From: Hydrogenimonas thermophila
Lineage (GTDB): Bacteria; Campylobacterota; Campylobacteria; Campylobacterales; Hydrogenimonadaceae
Assembly (NCBI RefSeq): GCF_900115615.1
Contig: NZ_FOXB01000003.1
Coordinates: forward strand, 62,001 to 126,000
Reading direction: 5' to 3'
Length of the DNA: 64,000 nucleotides
In this document: positions 27,845 through 36,384 of the stretch, piece after piece
Layout of the letters: each line of letters begins with the position of its first letter
Position numbering within the stretch: position 1 is the first letter of the stretch
The notes under the pieces: generated by a model
The model's input: the letters and a program-made list of their open reading frames with translations, nothing else
What the model was told of the DNA's origin: nothing
The model's database searches: none
Translations under genes and position numbers: made by a program

Positions 27845-29311
27845 ATGCAAGCAACAGCCGGCGCTTCTGCGTCAAATAAAAAAGGTGCCAAAGAGTATTT
27901 AAAAAATTGGATACCTTATCGTATAAAAAGATATTGGCTTTTTGGGATAGTTACAATTGTAGCTCTTGTGCTGCCATTTATAAAAATAAACGGTAACCAC
28001 TTCTTTTTGCTTAACTTTGACCACAAACAGCTTCATTTTCTGTTTGTTAGATTTGATATGCAAGAGTTATATTTGATGCCATTTTTGTTGATGCTTCTCT
28101 TTTTGGGTATATTTTTTATGACAACACTTGGCGGTCGTGTGTGGTGTGGATGGGCTTGTCCACAGACAATTTTCAGAGTTATATATCGTGATTTATTTGA
28201 GACAAAACTTTTACATCTTCGTAAACGAATTACAAATAAACAGCAAGAACCAGACTGGTCTAAGCCTCAAAATAGAGCTAAACAGGGTATTGCTATTTTA
28301 TTGTGGTCTGTTTTAGCTTTTATTGCGGCAGCTGATTTTGTATGGTATTTTGTACCACCTGAAGATTTTTTTCAATATATTCAAAATCCAGGTGAACATA
28401 CTGTTCTTATAGGTTTTTGGATTGGTATTGCTCTATTTTTGATTGTAGATGTTGTATGGTTAAAAGAGAATTTCTGTGTATATATCTGCCCATATAGCAG
28501 GGTTCAGTCTGTTATGTATGATGATGATACAATTATGGCTATCTACAATACTCATCGTGGTGGACATATTTATGATCACGAAGGACAAGATGCTAAAAAA
28601 ATTGTAAACAGTGTCAAAGAGTTGAAAGAGAAAGAGCCTGAAGCAGAGTGTACGGCTTGTGAAAGTTGTGTCAAAGTTTGTCCTACGCATATTGACATTA
28701 GACAGGGTATGCAGCTTGAGTGTATTAACTGTTTAGAGTGTGTTGATGCCTGTACTAAAGTCATGGGTGCACTTGGCAAAGAGAGTCTTGTTGTATGGTC
28801 AAGTCCAAGAGAGATAGAGAAGCAAGAGGGTAAAACTAAATTTATCCGCCCAAGAACTATTGCATATTCAGTAGCTTTGACAATAGTCTTTGTAGCATTG
28901 TTGGTAATGGGAACAAAGAAAGAGCATATGCTGTTAAACATCAATAAAACAGCACAGCTTTACAGGTTTACTCATGATGGACGAATAGTAAACGACTATA
29001 CATTCCTTTTCCAAAATACAGACAGCAAAGATCACAAATACTATTTTGAAGTAGTGAATCGTCCTGAGATTAAAATTATTAAACCTAGTAAGCCATTTAA
29101 ATTGACAGCAGGTAAAAAAGCTAAAAAGATTGTTCAGCTTGAAGCTGTAAAACCATTGGCTAAAGATTCAAGAAAAGATACACCTGTTCCGGTTACAATA
29201 AAAGCATATGCAGTTGATGATCCTGAAAAGATTGTTGTTGAAAGAAATACTGTCTTTGTCTATCCAAGATGGGATATCGTCCAGAAAAAATTGAAAAATA
29301 TGGATGAGTAG
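27845..29311 (+). CDS. ccoG: Cytochrome cbb3 oxidase accessory protein CcoG (FixG/RdxA)
   Basis: A 488-residue membrane ferredoxin that reduces copper for delivery to cbb3 oxidase. Membrane segments lie around residues 34-52, 80-98, 155-175 and 187-208, and another near 342-360. The polyferredoxin motif GRVWCGWACPQT precedes CVYICPYSRVQS, and two 4Fe-4S clusters are bound by CTACESCVKVCP and CINCLECVDAC. The C-terminal 120 residues form the periplasmic Ig-like domain of FixG. The structural ccoNOQP genes are not in the window. Confidence 0.94.
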   Translation: MQATAGASASNKKGAKEYLKNWIPYRIKRYWLFGIVTIVALVLPFIKINGNHFFLLNFDHKQLHFLFVRFDMQELYLMPFLLMLLFLGIFFMTTLGGRVWCGWACPQTIFRVIYRDLFETKLLHLRKRITNKQQEPDWSKPQNRAKQGIAILLWSVLAFIAAADFVWYFVPPEDFFQYIQNPGEHTVLIGFWIGIALFLIVDVVWLKENFCVYICPYSRVQSVMYDDDTIMAIYNTHRGGHIYDHEGQDAKKIVNSVKELKEKEPEAECTACESCVKVCPTHIDIRQGMQLECINCLECVDACTKVMGALGKESLVVWSSPREIEKQEGKTKFIRPRTIAYSVALTIVFVALLVMGTKKEHMLLNINKTAQLYRFTHDGRIVNDYTFLFQNTDSKDHKYYFEVVNRPEIKIIKPSKPFKLTAGKKAKKIVQLEAVKPLAKDSRKDTPVPVTIKAYAVDDPEKIVVERNTVFVYPRWDIVQKKLKNMDE

Positions 29312-29339
29312 ATAAAGACTCCTAGGGGGACTCGAAGAT

Positions 29340-30530
29340 ATGGAGATGAAGAGTGTATTGGTTCTGGGGGGAGGGTTTGCTGGTCTTGAGGCAGCAATAT
29401 TTTTAAGAAAAAAAGGTTTTAAAGTCACGATGATTTCAAATCGTGACTATTTTTATATCTATCCTACATCTATTTGGATCCCAACAGGTGAGGCTGAGTT
29501 TGAAGATATTTGTGTACCTCTTAAAGAGCTTTCAGATGTTCACGGATTTGAATTGATAGTAGATGAGGTAAAAGAGATTTATTCTAAAGAGCGACGAGTT
29601 GTTTGTGCCAATGGCGAGTATGGATGTGAATATCTAGTAATAGCCATAGGCAGCGGTAAAATGAAGCATGAGGGAAGTGAACATTTCCTTTCTATATGCG
29701 GGGAGCCAAAAGAGGCTATAAAGATAAAAGAGCGTATAGATGAACTAATAAAAAAGGGTGGTGGAAAGATTGCTATGGGTTTTGGGGGTAATCCAAAAGA
29801 TCCAAGCAACGTTCGTGGCGGTCCAGCTTTTGAAGTACTTTTTAATGTCCATAACCATCTAAAAAAACTGGGTATTCGTGATAAGTTTGAACTAACTTTT
29901 TTTGCTCCTATGGAGAAGCCTGGTGCAAGACTTGGAGAACAGGCTCTTAAAATGATGGATATTTTTTTCAAACGTCTCGATATCAAACGCCATTTTGGTA
30001 AAAAAATAAAACGTTTTGAGAGTGATGGGATCATTTTTGAAGATGATAGTAAATTAGAAAGTGATTTTACAATGTTTATTCCTGCCGGAAATGGTCACCC
30101 TGTCTTTAAAAACTCTGATCTGCCACTTAATGAAGCAGGTTTAATTAAGATCAATGACTATTGTGAAGTAATTCATGACTATGATGAATCACCGGAATTT
30201 TACAATGTTTTTGCTATTGGTGACTCTGTTGCACTTGATGGTCCTGATTGGCGTGCAAAACAGGGACATGTTGCTGAAGTAATGGCTCGTAATGTAGCGT
30301 TTAACATCGATGCTATCTCCAAAGGGAGTGAAGAGCGCAAAGGTTATATGAGTCATATCAACATTCTTTGTGTTATGGATAGTGGTGATGGGGCTGCTTT
30401 TGTTTACAGGAATGACAAAGGTGGTAAAATGATCCCTATGCCTGTTGTAGGTCACTGGATCAAGAAGGCTTGGGGTTGGTATTGCAGAAACTCAAAATTG
30501 GAAAAAATTCCAAGAATACCAGGACTTTAA
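29340..30530 (+). CDS. FAD-dependent oxidoreductase, sulfide:quinone oxidoreductase type
   Basis: A 396-residue flavoprotein of the SQR/NDH-2 superfamily. The FAD-binding LVLGGGFAGLEAA is at residues 7-19 and the second flavin motif NVFAIGDSVAL near 300. A GFGGNPKDPSNVRGGP insert follows the NAD-like fold, and the C-terminus is amphipathic (HWIKKAWGWYCRN), suggesting peripheral membrane attachment. Classical SQR has two or three redox cysteines in set places; here I see only Cys in SICGEPK, ILCVMD and WYCRN, so sulfide oxidation is not certain. It probably feeds electrons from sulfide or another reductant to the quinone pool. Located 28 bp after ccoG. Confidence 0.75.
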   Translation: MEMKSVLVLGGGFAGLEAAIFLRKKGFKVTMISNRDYFYIYPTSIWIPTGEAEFEDICVPLKELSDVHGFELIVDEVKEIYSKERRVVCANGEYGCEYLVIAIGSGKMKHEGSEHFLSICGEPKEAIKIKERIDELIKKGGGKIAMGFGGNPKDPSNVRGGPAFEVLFNVHNHLKKLGIRDKFELTFFAPMEKPGARLGEQALKMMDIFFKRLDIKRHFGKKIKRFESDGIIFEDDSKLESDFTMFIPAGNGHPVFKNSDLPLNEAGLIKINDYCEVIHDYDESPEFYNVFAIGDSVALDGPDWRAKQGHVAEVMARNVAFNIDAISKGSEERKGYMSHINILCVMDSGDGAAFVYRNDKGGKMIPMPVVGHWIKKAWGWYCRNSKLEKIPRIPGL

Positions 30531-30555
30531 TAAATTTTAGACAGGAGTTGGGGGA

Positions 30556-30948
30556 ATGACACAAAAAATCTTTAAAGAGAAGTATCCTATCTATGAATTG
30601 ATAATAGATAAGAGTGAAACTACATACAAAACAGTTGATGAGATAATAAACTATTTTAAAGGAAAGATAGAAGAGCATCCGGTAACAGCTTATATTGCTA
30701 TATTTGATCACTATGCACATACCAGTTCATTGAGTGTAGGTAATATAAGTGAAAATATTAAAGATGCTAAAAATATAGTTTTTTGTTTCGGAAAAGAGCT
30801 TCCTACACCTGAAGTAATGGCTGTTCGTCCTCGTTCAATTGGTGTAACTGATATTGGAGATAAATTTGTAATAATTTTTATGGAAGCTCCAAATCCACAG
30901 GCAAATGAAACTATGGAGAATTGGGCAAAATCTATTAAAAATATTTAG
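30556..30948 (+). CDS. Conserved small protein (DUF6858-like)
   Basis: A 130-residue soluble protein with conserved-looking blocks KEKYPIYELIIDKSET, AYIAIFDHYAHTSSL and VMAVRPRSIGVTD. I recall close relatives in Campylobacterota annotated only as DUF6858. The FDHYAHT segment with two histidines could bind a metal, but this is speculative. It lies 25 bp behind the SQR-type gene with a GGAGTTGGGGG leader, and a terminator follows, so it closes the ccoG-SQR operon. Confidence 0.7.
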   Translation: MTQKIFKEKYPIYELIIDKSETTYKTVDEIINYFKGKIEEHPVTAYIAIFDHYAHTSSLSVGNISENIKDAKNIVFCFGKELPTPEVMAVRPRSIGVTDIGDKFVIIFMEAPNPQANETMENWAKSIKNI

Positions 30949-30962
30949 TGTAACCTAAATAT

Positions 30963-30995
30963 AAGTGTCGAAACTTTTCGGCACTTCTTTCTTTT
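30963..30995 (+). terminator. Rho-independent terminator after the ccoG-SQR operon
   Basis: AAGTGTCGAA (30963-30972) pairs with TTCGGCACTT (30977-30986) around a four-base loop, followed by the T-rich CTTTCTTTTTA. It spans an apparent upstream GTG start for the next gene, which argues against that start. Confidence 0.8.
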
Positions 30996-31036
30996 TACAA
31001 GCCTTTGATATAATCGGTATAAAAAAAGGACCGGTA

Positions 31037-32656
31037 ATGGCCTATTTACCGATTATATTGGCAGGTATCTTTCTATCTGTTGCTATCAATTCACTTCTTA
31101 AGCGAATAGGTATTCCTACTGTTATAGGTTATATTGCTACTGGTATAGCTATCTCTGCTGTTTTTGGCCTTCATCATGATCATAATAATGAATTGAGTGA
31201 GATTGCTGAGTTTGGTATTGTCTTTTTAATGTTTACTATTGGACTGGAGTTCTCTTTCCGTCAGCTTGTGGCAATGAGAAAAGAGGTAATGGTTTTTGGG
31301 TCACTTCAGTTGGGATTGTCTGCTCTTGTTTTTGGATCAGTAGCCTATTTTTTTGGTATGGAGCAAGAGGGTGCAATTATTACTGGATTGGCTTTAGGTC
31401 TCTCTTCTACAGCAATAGTGCTAAAGACTTTAAATGAAAATGATGATATACAAACCCCTTATGGACGAAAATCTGTAGGAATTTTAATATTTCAGGATTT
31501 AGCTGTAATTCCTATTTTATTGATGATTACAATTTTCTCTTCTAATAATAATGATATTTTTATGATGTTACAAAAAATAGCAATTGATGCTGTTATAGTT
31601 GGAATAATTATTTATCTGGTTGGTAAGTATATTATAGATTGGCTTTTACAGTGGGTTACTCGAACAGATTCATCAGAGATATTTTTAGGAACAGTTCTCT
31701 TTTTAGTTATAGGATCAGCTGAACTTGCGCACCTGTTTGGTTTTACATACTCACTAGGAGCATTTTTGGCAGGTATGATGATTGCAGAGACACACTATAA
31801 ATACCAAATAGAAGCAGAATTGGCACCTTTTAGAGATTTGCTTTTAGGACTCTTTTTTGCCACTGTAGGTATGCAGATTAATTTAAATATTGTTGCAGAT
31901 AACATTGGATTGATTCTCCTTGTTACACTTGTTGTAATGGCTGCAAAGTTTGGAATTATACTACTTTTTATGCAGTTTTTTACCAGACCTCGTGTAGCGT
32001 TAAAAACTGCTCTTGCACTTTCACAGGTAGGTGAGTTTGCGTTGGCTGTCTTTTCTCTAGCCCAATCAAATCTTCTTATCGATAATGAACAGTCTCAAAT
32101 TCTTTTGAGTGCAGTTGTTATCTCTATGATCTTTTCTGTCTTTATTCTTGCCCGTGTACGTGATATAGCCGATCTTTTTACTCCAGAGCCTGAGCCAGAA
32201 GTTTCAAAATTGGAGTCTACAGGATTTAAAGATCACATAATTGTTTGTGGATTTGGACCATTGGGGCGTAAAGTAGCAGCAGAGTTAAAGTGTCAAGGAG
32301 TCAGTTATGTTATTCTTGAGCATAATATTCACAGAATGGAGAGTGGTAGAAAGATGGGTGAACCTATCTTTTTTGCCAATGCTGCTAACAAAGATGTTTT
32401 AAAACAGTTTGATGTAAGCAAAGCAAGTGCTGTCATTGTGGCAGTAGATCATATAAGACATTTGCGACTTATATGCGAAGCTTTGGTTCAAGTAGCCCCA
32501 AATGCAAATATTGTTGTTAAATTAAGAAGTGAAGATGAGAGGGAAATGATAGGTGATCTTAAAATAGATCATATTTTAATACAGAGTAGGGAAATGGCAA
32601 GGTTATTAGTAATTGAAGCAATGAGATGTCAGTTAAAAATACAAAAGAGAGGATAA
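31037..32656 (+). CDS. Kef-type monovalent cation:proton antiporter with RCK/TrkA-N domain
   Basis: A 539-residue CPA2-family transporter. I use the ATG at 31037, six bases after AAAGGA; a longer frame begins inside the upstream terminator. About 12 membrane helices span residues 5-365, with the conserved GLALGLSSTAIVLKTL and FTYSLGAFLAGMMIAET blocks. The C-terminus has a TrkA-N nucleotide-binding domain (HIIVCGFGPLGRKVA, with HNIHRMESG). Such proteins exchange K+ or Na+ for protons and respond to NAD(H) or glutathione adducts. It shares a transcript with the following DUF420 gene. Confidence 0.9.
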   Translation: MAYLPIILAGIFLSVAINSLLKRIGIPTVIGYIATGIAISAVFGLHHDHNNELSEIAEFGIVFLMFTIGLEFSFRQLVAMRKEVMVFGSLQLGLSALVFGSVAYFFGMEQEGAIITGLALGLSSTAIVLKTLNENDDIQTPYGRKSVGILIFQDLAVIPILLMITIFSSNNNDIFMMLQKIAIDAVIVGIIIYLVGKYIIDWLLQWVTRTDSSEIFLGTVLFLVIGSAELAHLFGFTYSLGAFLAGMMIAETHYKYQIEAELAPFRDLLLGLFFATVGMQINLNIVADNIGLILLVTLVVMAAKFGIILLFMQFFTRPRVALKTALALSQVGEFALAVFSLAQSNLLIDNEQSQILLSAVVISMIFSVFILARVRDIADLFTPEPEPEVSKLESTGFKDHIIVCGFGPLGRKVAAELKCQGVSYVILEHNIHRMESGRKMGEPIFFANAANKDVLKQFDVSKASAVIVAVDHIRHLRLICEALVQVAPNANIVVKLRSEDEREMIGDLKIDHILIQSREMARLLVIEAMRCQLKIQKRG

Positions 32657-32658
32657 AA

Positions 32659-33129
32659 ATGTTTGAAAATGGATTTTTAGGAACAAGTGCACCATTTTAT
32701 ATGGACCTTTCAACACTATATTTTGCACTATTGCCTGTATTAATGGCAATGGCCGTACTTTTGGCAGTAAAAAAATTATTTAAAGCTCATGCATATTCAC
32801 AGATGGGACTATTTATTTTGACAATTATAGTAGTATTGTATTTTGAAATTGGTGTTAGATTGGATGGTGGTTATTTTGCTTATATTGAAAAAACATCTCT
32901 TCCCAAAGATAAAATGGCAATTTATATGATTGTACATATATTTATAGCTTTAGTTTCAACACTTGTATGGGGTTATCATACGATTAGATCTTTTAAAGAG
33001 TTTATTAAGACAAAATCTGTATATATAAATCATAAAGTAGTAGGTCGTTTTATTTTTACAGGTATGACTATAACATCATTTATGGGGGTTGGAGTATACT
33101 GGCTTTTATTTGTCCAAGGCATCTCTTAG
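32659..33129 (+). CDS. DUF420-like membrane protein
   Basis: A 156-residue integral membrane protein with four predicted helices (about residues 20-40, 52-72, 92-112 and 132-152). Histidines in HAYSQMG, IVHIFIALVS, GYHTIRSF and NHKVVGR suggest haem or copper binding, as proposed for DUF420/YozB proteins near cytochrome oxidases. The start is ATG 32659, two bases after the antiporter stop, with AGAGGA inside the antiporter's last codons. Confidence 0.72.
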   Translation: MFENGFLGTSAPFYMDLSTLYFALLPVLMAMAVLLAVKKLFKAHAYSQMGLFILTIIVVLYFEIGVRLDGGYFAYIEKTSLPKDKMAIYMIVHIFIALVSTLVWGYHTIRSFKEFIKTKSVYINHKVVGRFIFTGMTITSFMGVGVYWLLFVQGIS

Positions 33130-33134
33130 CGGTA

Positions 33135-33160
33135 GTTTGTTAAAATAACAAAACTTTCTT
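33135..33160 (+). terminator. Weak hairpin before pyrG, possible terminator or attenuator
   Basis: TTTGTTA (33136-33142) and TAACAAA (33146-33152) pair around AAA, followed by CTTTCTTTT. It lies between the DUF420 stop and pyrG, only about 15 bases before the pyrG start. It may end the antiporter transcript or attenuate pyrG. Confidence 0.35.
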
Positions 33161-33174
33161 TTGATGAGGCGTAC

Positions 33175-34809
33175 ATGACCAAATATATCTTTGTAACCGG
33201 TGGAGTTCTAAGTTCTCTTGGTAAGGGAATTACGGCAGCAAGTATAGGAACACTTCTAAAGCAGACGGGACTTGATGTCTCTATTTTGAAAATGGACCCA
33301 TACTTGAATATGGATCCAGGCACTATGAGTCCTCTTGAACATGGTGAAGTATTTGTTACAGCAGACGGTGCAGAGACAGACCTAGATCTTGGACATTATG
33401 AGCGTTTTTTAAATGTTGATCTTGGCAAAAAAAATAACTTTACAACAGGGCAGGTTTACCATACTGTTTTGACAAAAGAGCGTAAAGGTGAATACCTTGG
33501 TAAAACAATACAGGTAATTCCTCATATCGTTGGAGAAGTCAAACAGAGGATTTTTGAAGCAGGAAAAGGTAAAGATGTTCTGATTGTAGAGCTTGGAGGT
33601 ACCGTTGGAGATATAGAGGGGCTTCCATTTCTTGAAACAATTCGACAAATCAAACACGAACTTGGCAGTGATAGGGTAATCAATATTCACGTTACACTTA
33701 TTCCATTTATTAAAGCGGCAGGTGAATTGAAGACCAAACCTACGCAACACAGTGTGCAAGAGTTACGTCGTATTGGTATTACTCCACACATGATCATTGC
33801 TCGTTGTGAAAAGCCCCTTCCTAAAGATGTTCGTAAAAAGATAGCAATGAGTTGTGATGTCGATTTAGAGAGTGTAATAGAGTGTGTAGATGCACAAACT
33901 ATCTATCAGGTTCCTTTGAATTTCTTAAAAGATGGCATTATGAATCCTCTTGCTAAACGCTTTGTCTTAACCCATAAAGAGCCAAATATGCAAGAGTGGG
34001 ATATTTTGGTAAAACGCATTATTGCACCAAGAGATGAGATCACAATAGCATTTGTAGGAAAGTATACAAACCTAAAAGAGTCTTATAAATCACTTACAGA
34101 AGCTCTGATTCACGCAGGAGCTGCTCTTGATACTCGTATTAATATCCACTGGGTAGACAGTGAAGATATTGAAGAGAAGGGTATTGAAGAGACTATAGGA
34201 GAGGTAGACGGTATTTTAGTTGCTGGCGGATTTGGTGTGCGTGGTGTTGAAGGTAAAATAATGGCAATTCAACATGCTCGTGAAAATAAGATACCATACC
34301 TTGGAATATGTCTTGGAATGCAGTTAAGTCTAATTGAGTATGCACGTAATGTTTTAGGTATTAAAGATGCAAACTCTGTAGAGTTTGATCCTGAAACAAA
34401 AGAGCCAATTATCTATTTAATAGATGAGTTTATAGATCAGTCAGGTCAAAAGCAGGTACGTACACATAAGAGTCCATTGGGTGGAACAATGCGTTTGGGT
34501 GCATATCCGTGTGAAACAAGAGAGGGTACCAAACTATTTGAAGCTTACAATGGTAAAAAGATTATCTATGAGCGACATAGACACAGATATGAAGCAAACC
34601 CAGTTTACCGTGAGCGTCTTGAAAAAGCTGGTATGACCATTTCAGGTGAATCAAATGGACTTATAGAGGCTGTTGAAGTTAAAGATCACCCTTGGTTTTT
34701 AGGTGTGCAGTTCCATCCGGAGTTTACATCACGATTACAAAATCCAAACCCATCAATTCTTGCATTTGCCAAGGCATCACTGGCGGCAAAAAACGCCGAT
34801 AATGAGTAA
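33175..34809 (+). CDS. pyrG: CTP synthase
   Basis: Amidates UTP to CTP using glutamine. The 544-residue protein has the synthetase domain ([17 protein letters not shown] with the P-loop-like element, then [15 protein letters not shown]) and a C-terminal class I glutaminase with GICLGMQ (nucleophile Cys near 379) and FHPEFTSR carrying the His-Glu dyad. It overlaps recJ by 8 bp, so the two are translated together. Confidence 0.97.
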   Translation: MTKYIFVTGGVLSSLGKGITAASIGTLLKQTGLDVSILKMDPYLNMDPGTMSPLEHGEVFVTADGAETDLDLGHYERFLNVDLGKKNNFTTGQVYHTVLTKERKGEYLGKTIQVIPHIVGEVKQRIFEAGKGKDVLIVELGGTVGDIEGLPFLETIRQIKHELGSDRVINIHVTLIPFIKAAGELKTKPTQHSVQELRRIGITPHMIIARCEKPLPKDVRKKIAMSCDVDLESVIECVDAQTIYQVPLNFLKDGIMNPLAKRFVLTHKEPNMQEWDILVKRIIAPRDEITIAFVGKYTNLKESYKSLTEALIHAGAALDTRINIHWVDSEDIEEKGIEETIGEVDGILVAGGFGVRGVEGKIMAIQHARENKIPYLGICLGMQLSLIEYARNVLGIKDANSVEFDPETKEPIIYLIDEFIDQSGQKQVRTHKSPLGGTMRLGAYPCETREGTKLFEAYNGKKIIYERHRHRYEANPVYRERLEKAGMTISGESNGLIEAVEVKDHPWFLGVQFHPEFTSRLQNPNPSILAFAKASLAAKNADNE

Positions 34810-36379
34810 TCTTCAAAGACTGACCAAAGCTAAAATTGCCGCTATACTTGCGTCGCGTTTTAGCGATGGTTTTAAGTCTCTTAAAGAGCTTCCCAACCCT
34901 TTTGAACTTCATGATATGGATCGTGCCAGTGAGCGCATAGCTCTTGCTGTAAAAAATAGAGAACGAATAGTTGTGATTGGAGATTATGATGTCGATGGTG
35001 TAGTCTCAACAGCTTTGATGGAAGAGTTTTTTGAAATCATAAACTACCCTGTCAAAGTTATAATTCCAAATAGATTCAGTGATGGTTATGGTATTTCTCC
35101 AAAAATTTTGGAGCGCATAGAGGCTAATGTCATAATAACTGTAGATAATGGAATTTCTGCACATGAGGCAGCTGATATTTGTAAACAGCGCGGTATTGAT
35201 TTAATAATTACCGATCACCATACCCCCGGAGACATGCTTCCCAAAGCTTTTGCAATAGTAAATCCAAAAAAGTCTGTATGCAGTTTTGCGTATCCAGAAA
35301 TTTGCGGAGCGCAGATTGCTTGGTTTTTAATTGGAGCCCTTAAAGCCAAGATGGGATTGTCTATCAGAATGGCTGAGTTCCTTGATCTATTGGCACTAGC
35401 AATTATTGCTGATGTTATGCCTCTTGTTTCTATTAATCGCCCTTTGGTTCAAAAAGGTCTTGAAATGCTCTCAAGGTCAAACCGACCAGCTTTTGAAGCT
35501 GTAAGGGCATATCTTGGAAAAAGCCATTTTAGTGCTGAAGATATAGGTTATGGAATAGCACCTCGTATTAACAGTGCAGGACGTATGGAAGATGCTACTG
35601 TAGCATTGCGGTTTTTACGAGCTCATACTTTAAGTGAAGCAAGTAACAATTGGCTTATTCTTGATAATTTTAATCAGATACGCAGGCAGACAGAATCAGA
35701 GACTACAGAAGAAGCTATATCTATGGTGAATCCTGAAGACCCGGTAATAGTAGTTGCCGGAGATGGCTGGCATGAAGGGGTGGTAGGAATAGTAGCATCA
35801 CGTTTGGTAGATCGTTTTAAAAGGCCTGCTATTGTACTTTCTATAGAAGAAAATAGAGCAAAAGGTAGTGGAAGAAGTATAGGAGATGTTAATCTTTTTG
35901 AACTTTTAGATAGATGTAAAATGCATCTTGACGGTTTTGGTGGTCATAAAATGGCTGCCGGACTCTCTTTAGAGGCTAAAAAGATAGATCTTTTTAGAGA
36001 AGCTATATGTAAAGAGGCTTCAAAACTTCCTTCTGAAATGTTTTTACCAAAAGAGCAGATAATGGGAGAGCTTCCAATAAGTGAAGTTGATTGGGAGTTG
36101 ATGGAGATTTTATCAAGTTTTGAGCCATATGGTGAGGCAAACAGCAGGCCTAAGTTTCTAATGAAAAATTTGAGTGTAGTTGAGTCTAAAGCAATTGGAG
36201 CTGATAAAAATCATTTAAGACTTATATTGGCAGATGGGAATGTAAGGTTGCAGGCTATCCAGTTTGGATTTGACAAAATGGTAGATATTGGTCAAAGAGT
36301 TAATGTAACAGGGACATTACAGATAAATGAGTTTAATAACCAAAGATCAATACAGTTTCTTATAGATTACATAGAATAA
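34802..36379 (+). CDS. recJ: Single-stranded-DNA-specific exonuclease RecJ
   Basis: A 5'-3' exonuclease acting in recombination and mismatch repair. From the ATG at 34802 the protein has 525 residues. The DHH phosphoesterase motifs are [34 protein letters not shown] and [11 protein letters not shown]; the DHHA1 part shows [15 protein letters not shown] and [12 protein letters not shown], and a C-terminal OB-like domain follows. The frame extends further upstream inside pyrG but without family similarity. The hypF start follows after 5 bp. Confidence 0.96.
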   Translation: MSNLQRLTKAKIAAILASRFSDGFKSLKELPNPFELHDMDRASERIALAVKNRERIVVIGDYDVDGVVSTALMEEFFEIINYPVKVIIPNRFSDGYGISPKILERIEANVIITVDNGISAHEAADICKQRGIDLIITDHHTPGDMLPKAFAIVNPKKSVCSFAYPEICGAQIAWFLIGALKAKMGLSIRMAEFLDLLALAIIADVMPLVSINRPLVQKGLEMLSRSNRPAFEAVRAYLGKSHFSAEDIGYGIAPRINSAGRMEDATVALRFLRAHTLSEASNNWLILDNFNQIRRQTESETTEEAISMVNPEDPVIVVAGDGWHEGVVGIVASRLVDRFKRPAIVLSIEENRAKGSGRSIGDVNLFELLDRCKMHLDGFGGHKMAAGLSLEAKKIDLFREAICKEASKLPSEMFLPKEQIMGELPISEVDWELMEILSSFEPYGEANSRPKFLMKNLSVVESKAIGADKNHLRLILADGNVRLQAIQFGFDKMVDIGQRVNVTGTLQINEFNNQRSIQFLIDYIE

Positions 36380-36384
36380 ACACT

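Noticed and set aside
30965-31036. A longer Kef antiporter start at GTG 30965.
   Set aside because: The GTG lies inside a hairpin terminator, and the ATG at 31037 has a proper AAAGGA site and begins at the family's first membrane helix.
34703-34801. N-terminal extension of RecJ beginning inside pyrG.
   Set aside because: The extra residues are an out-of-frame reading of the pyrG C-terminus; the ATG at 34802 starts the RecJ fold and gives the normal 8-bp overlap.
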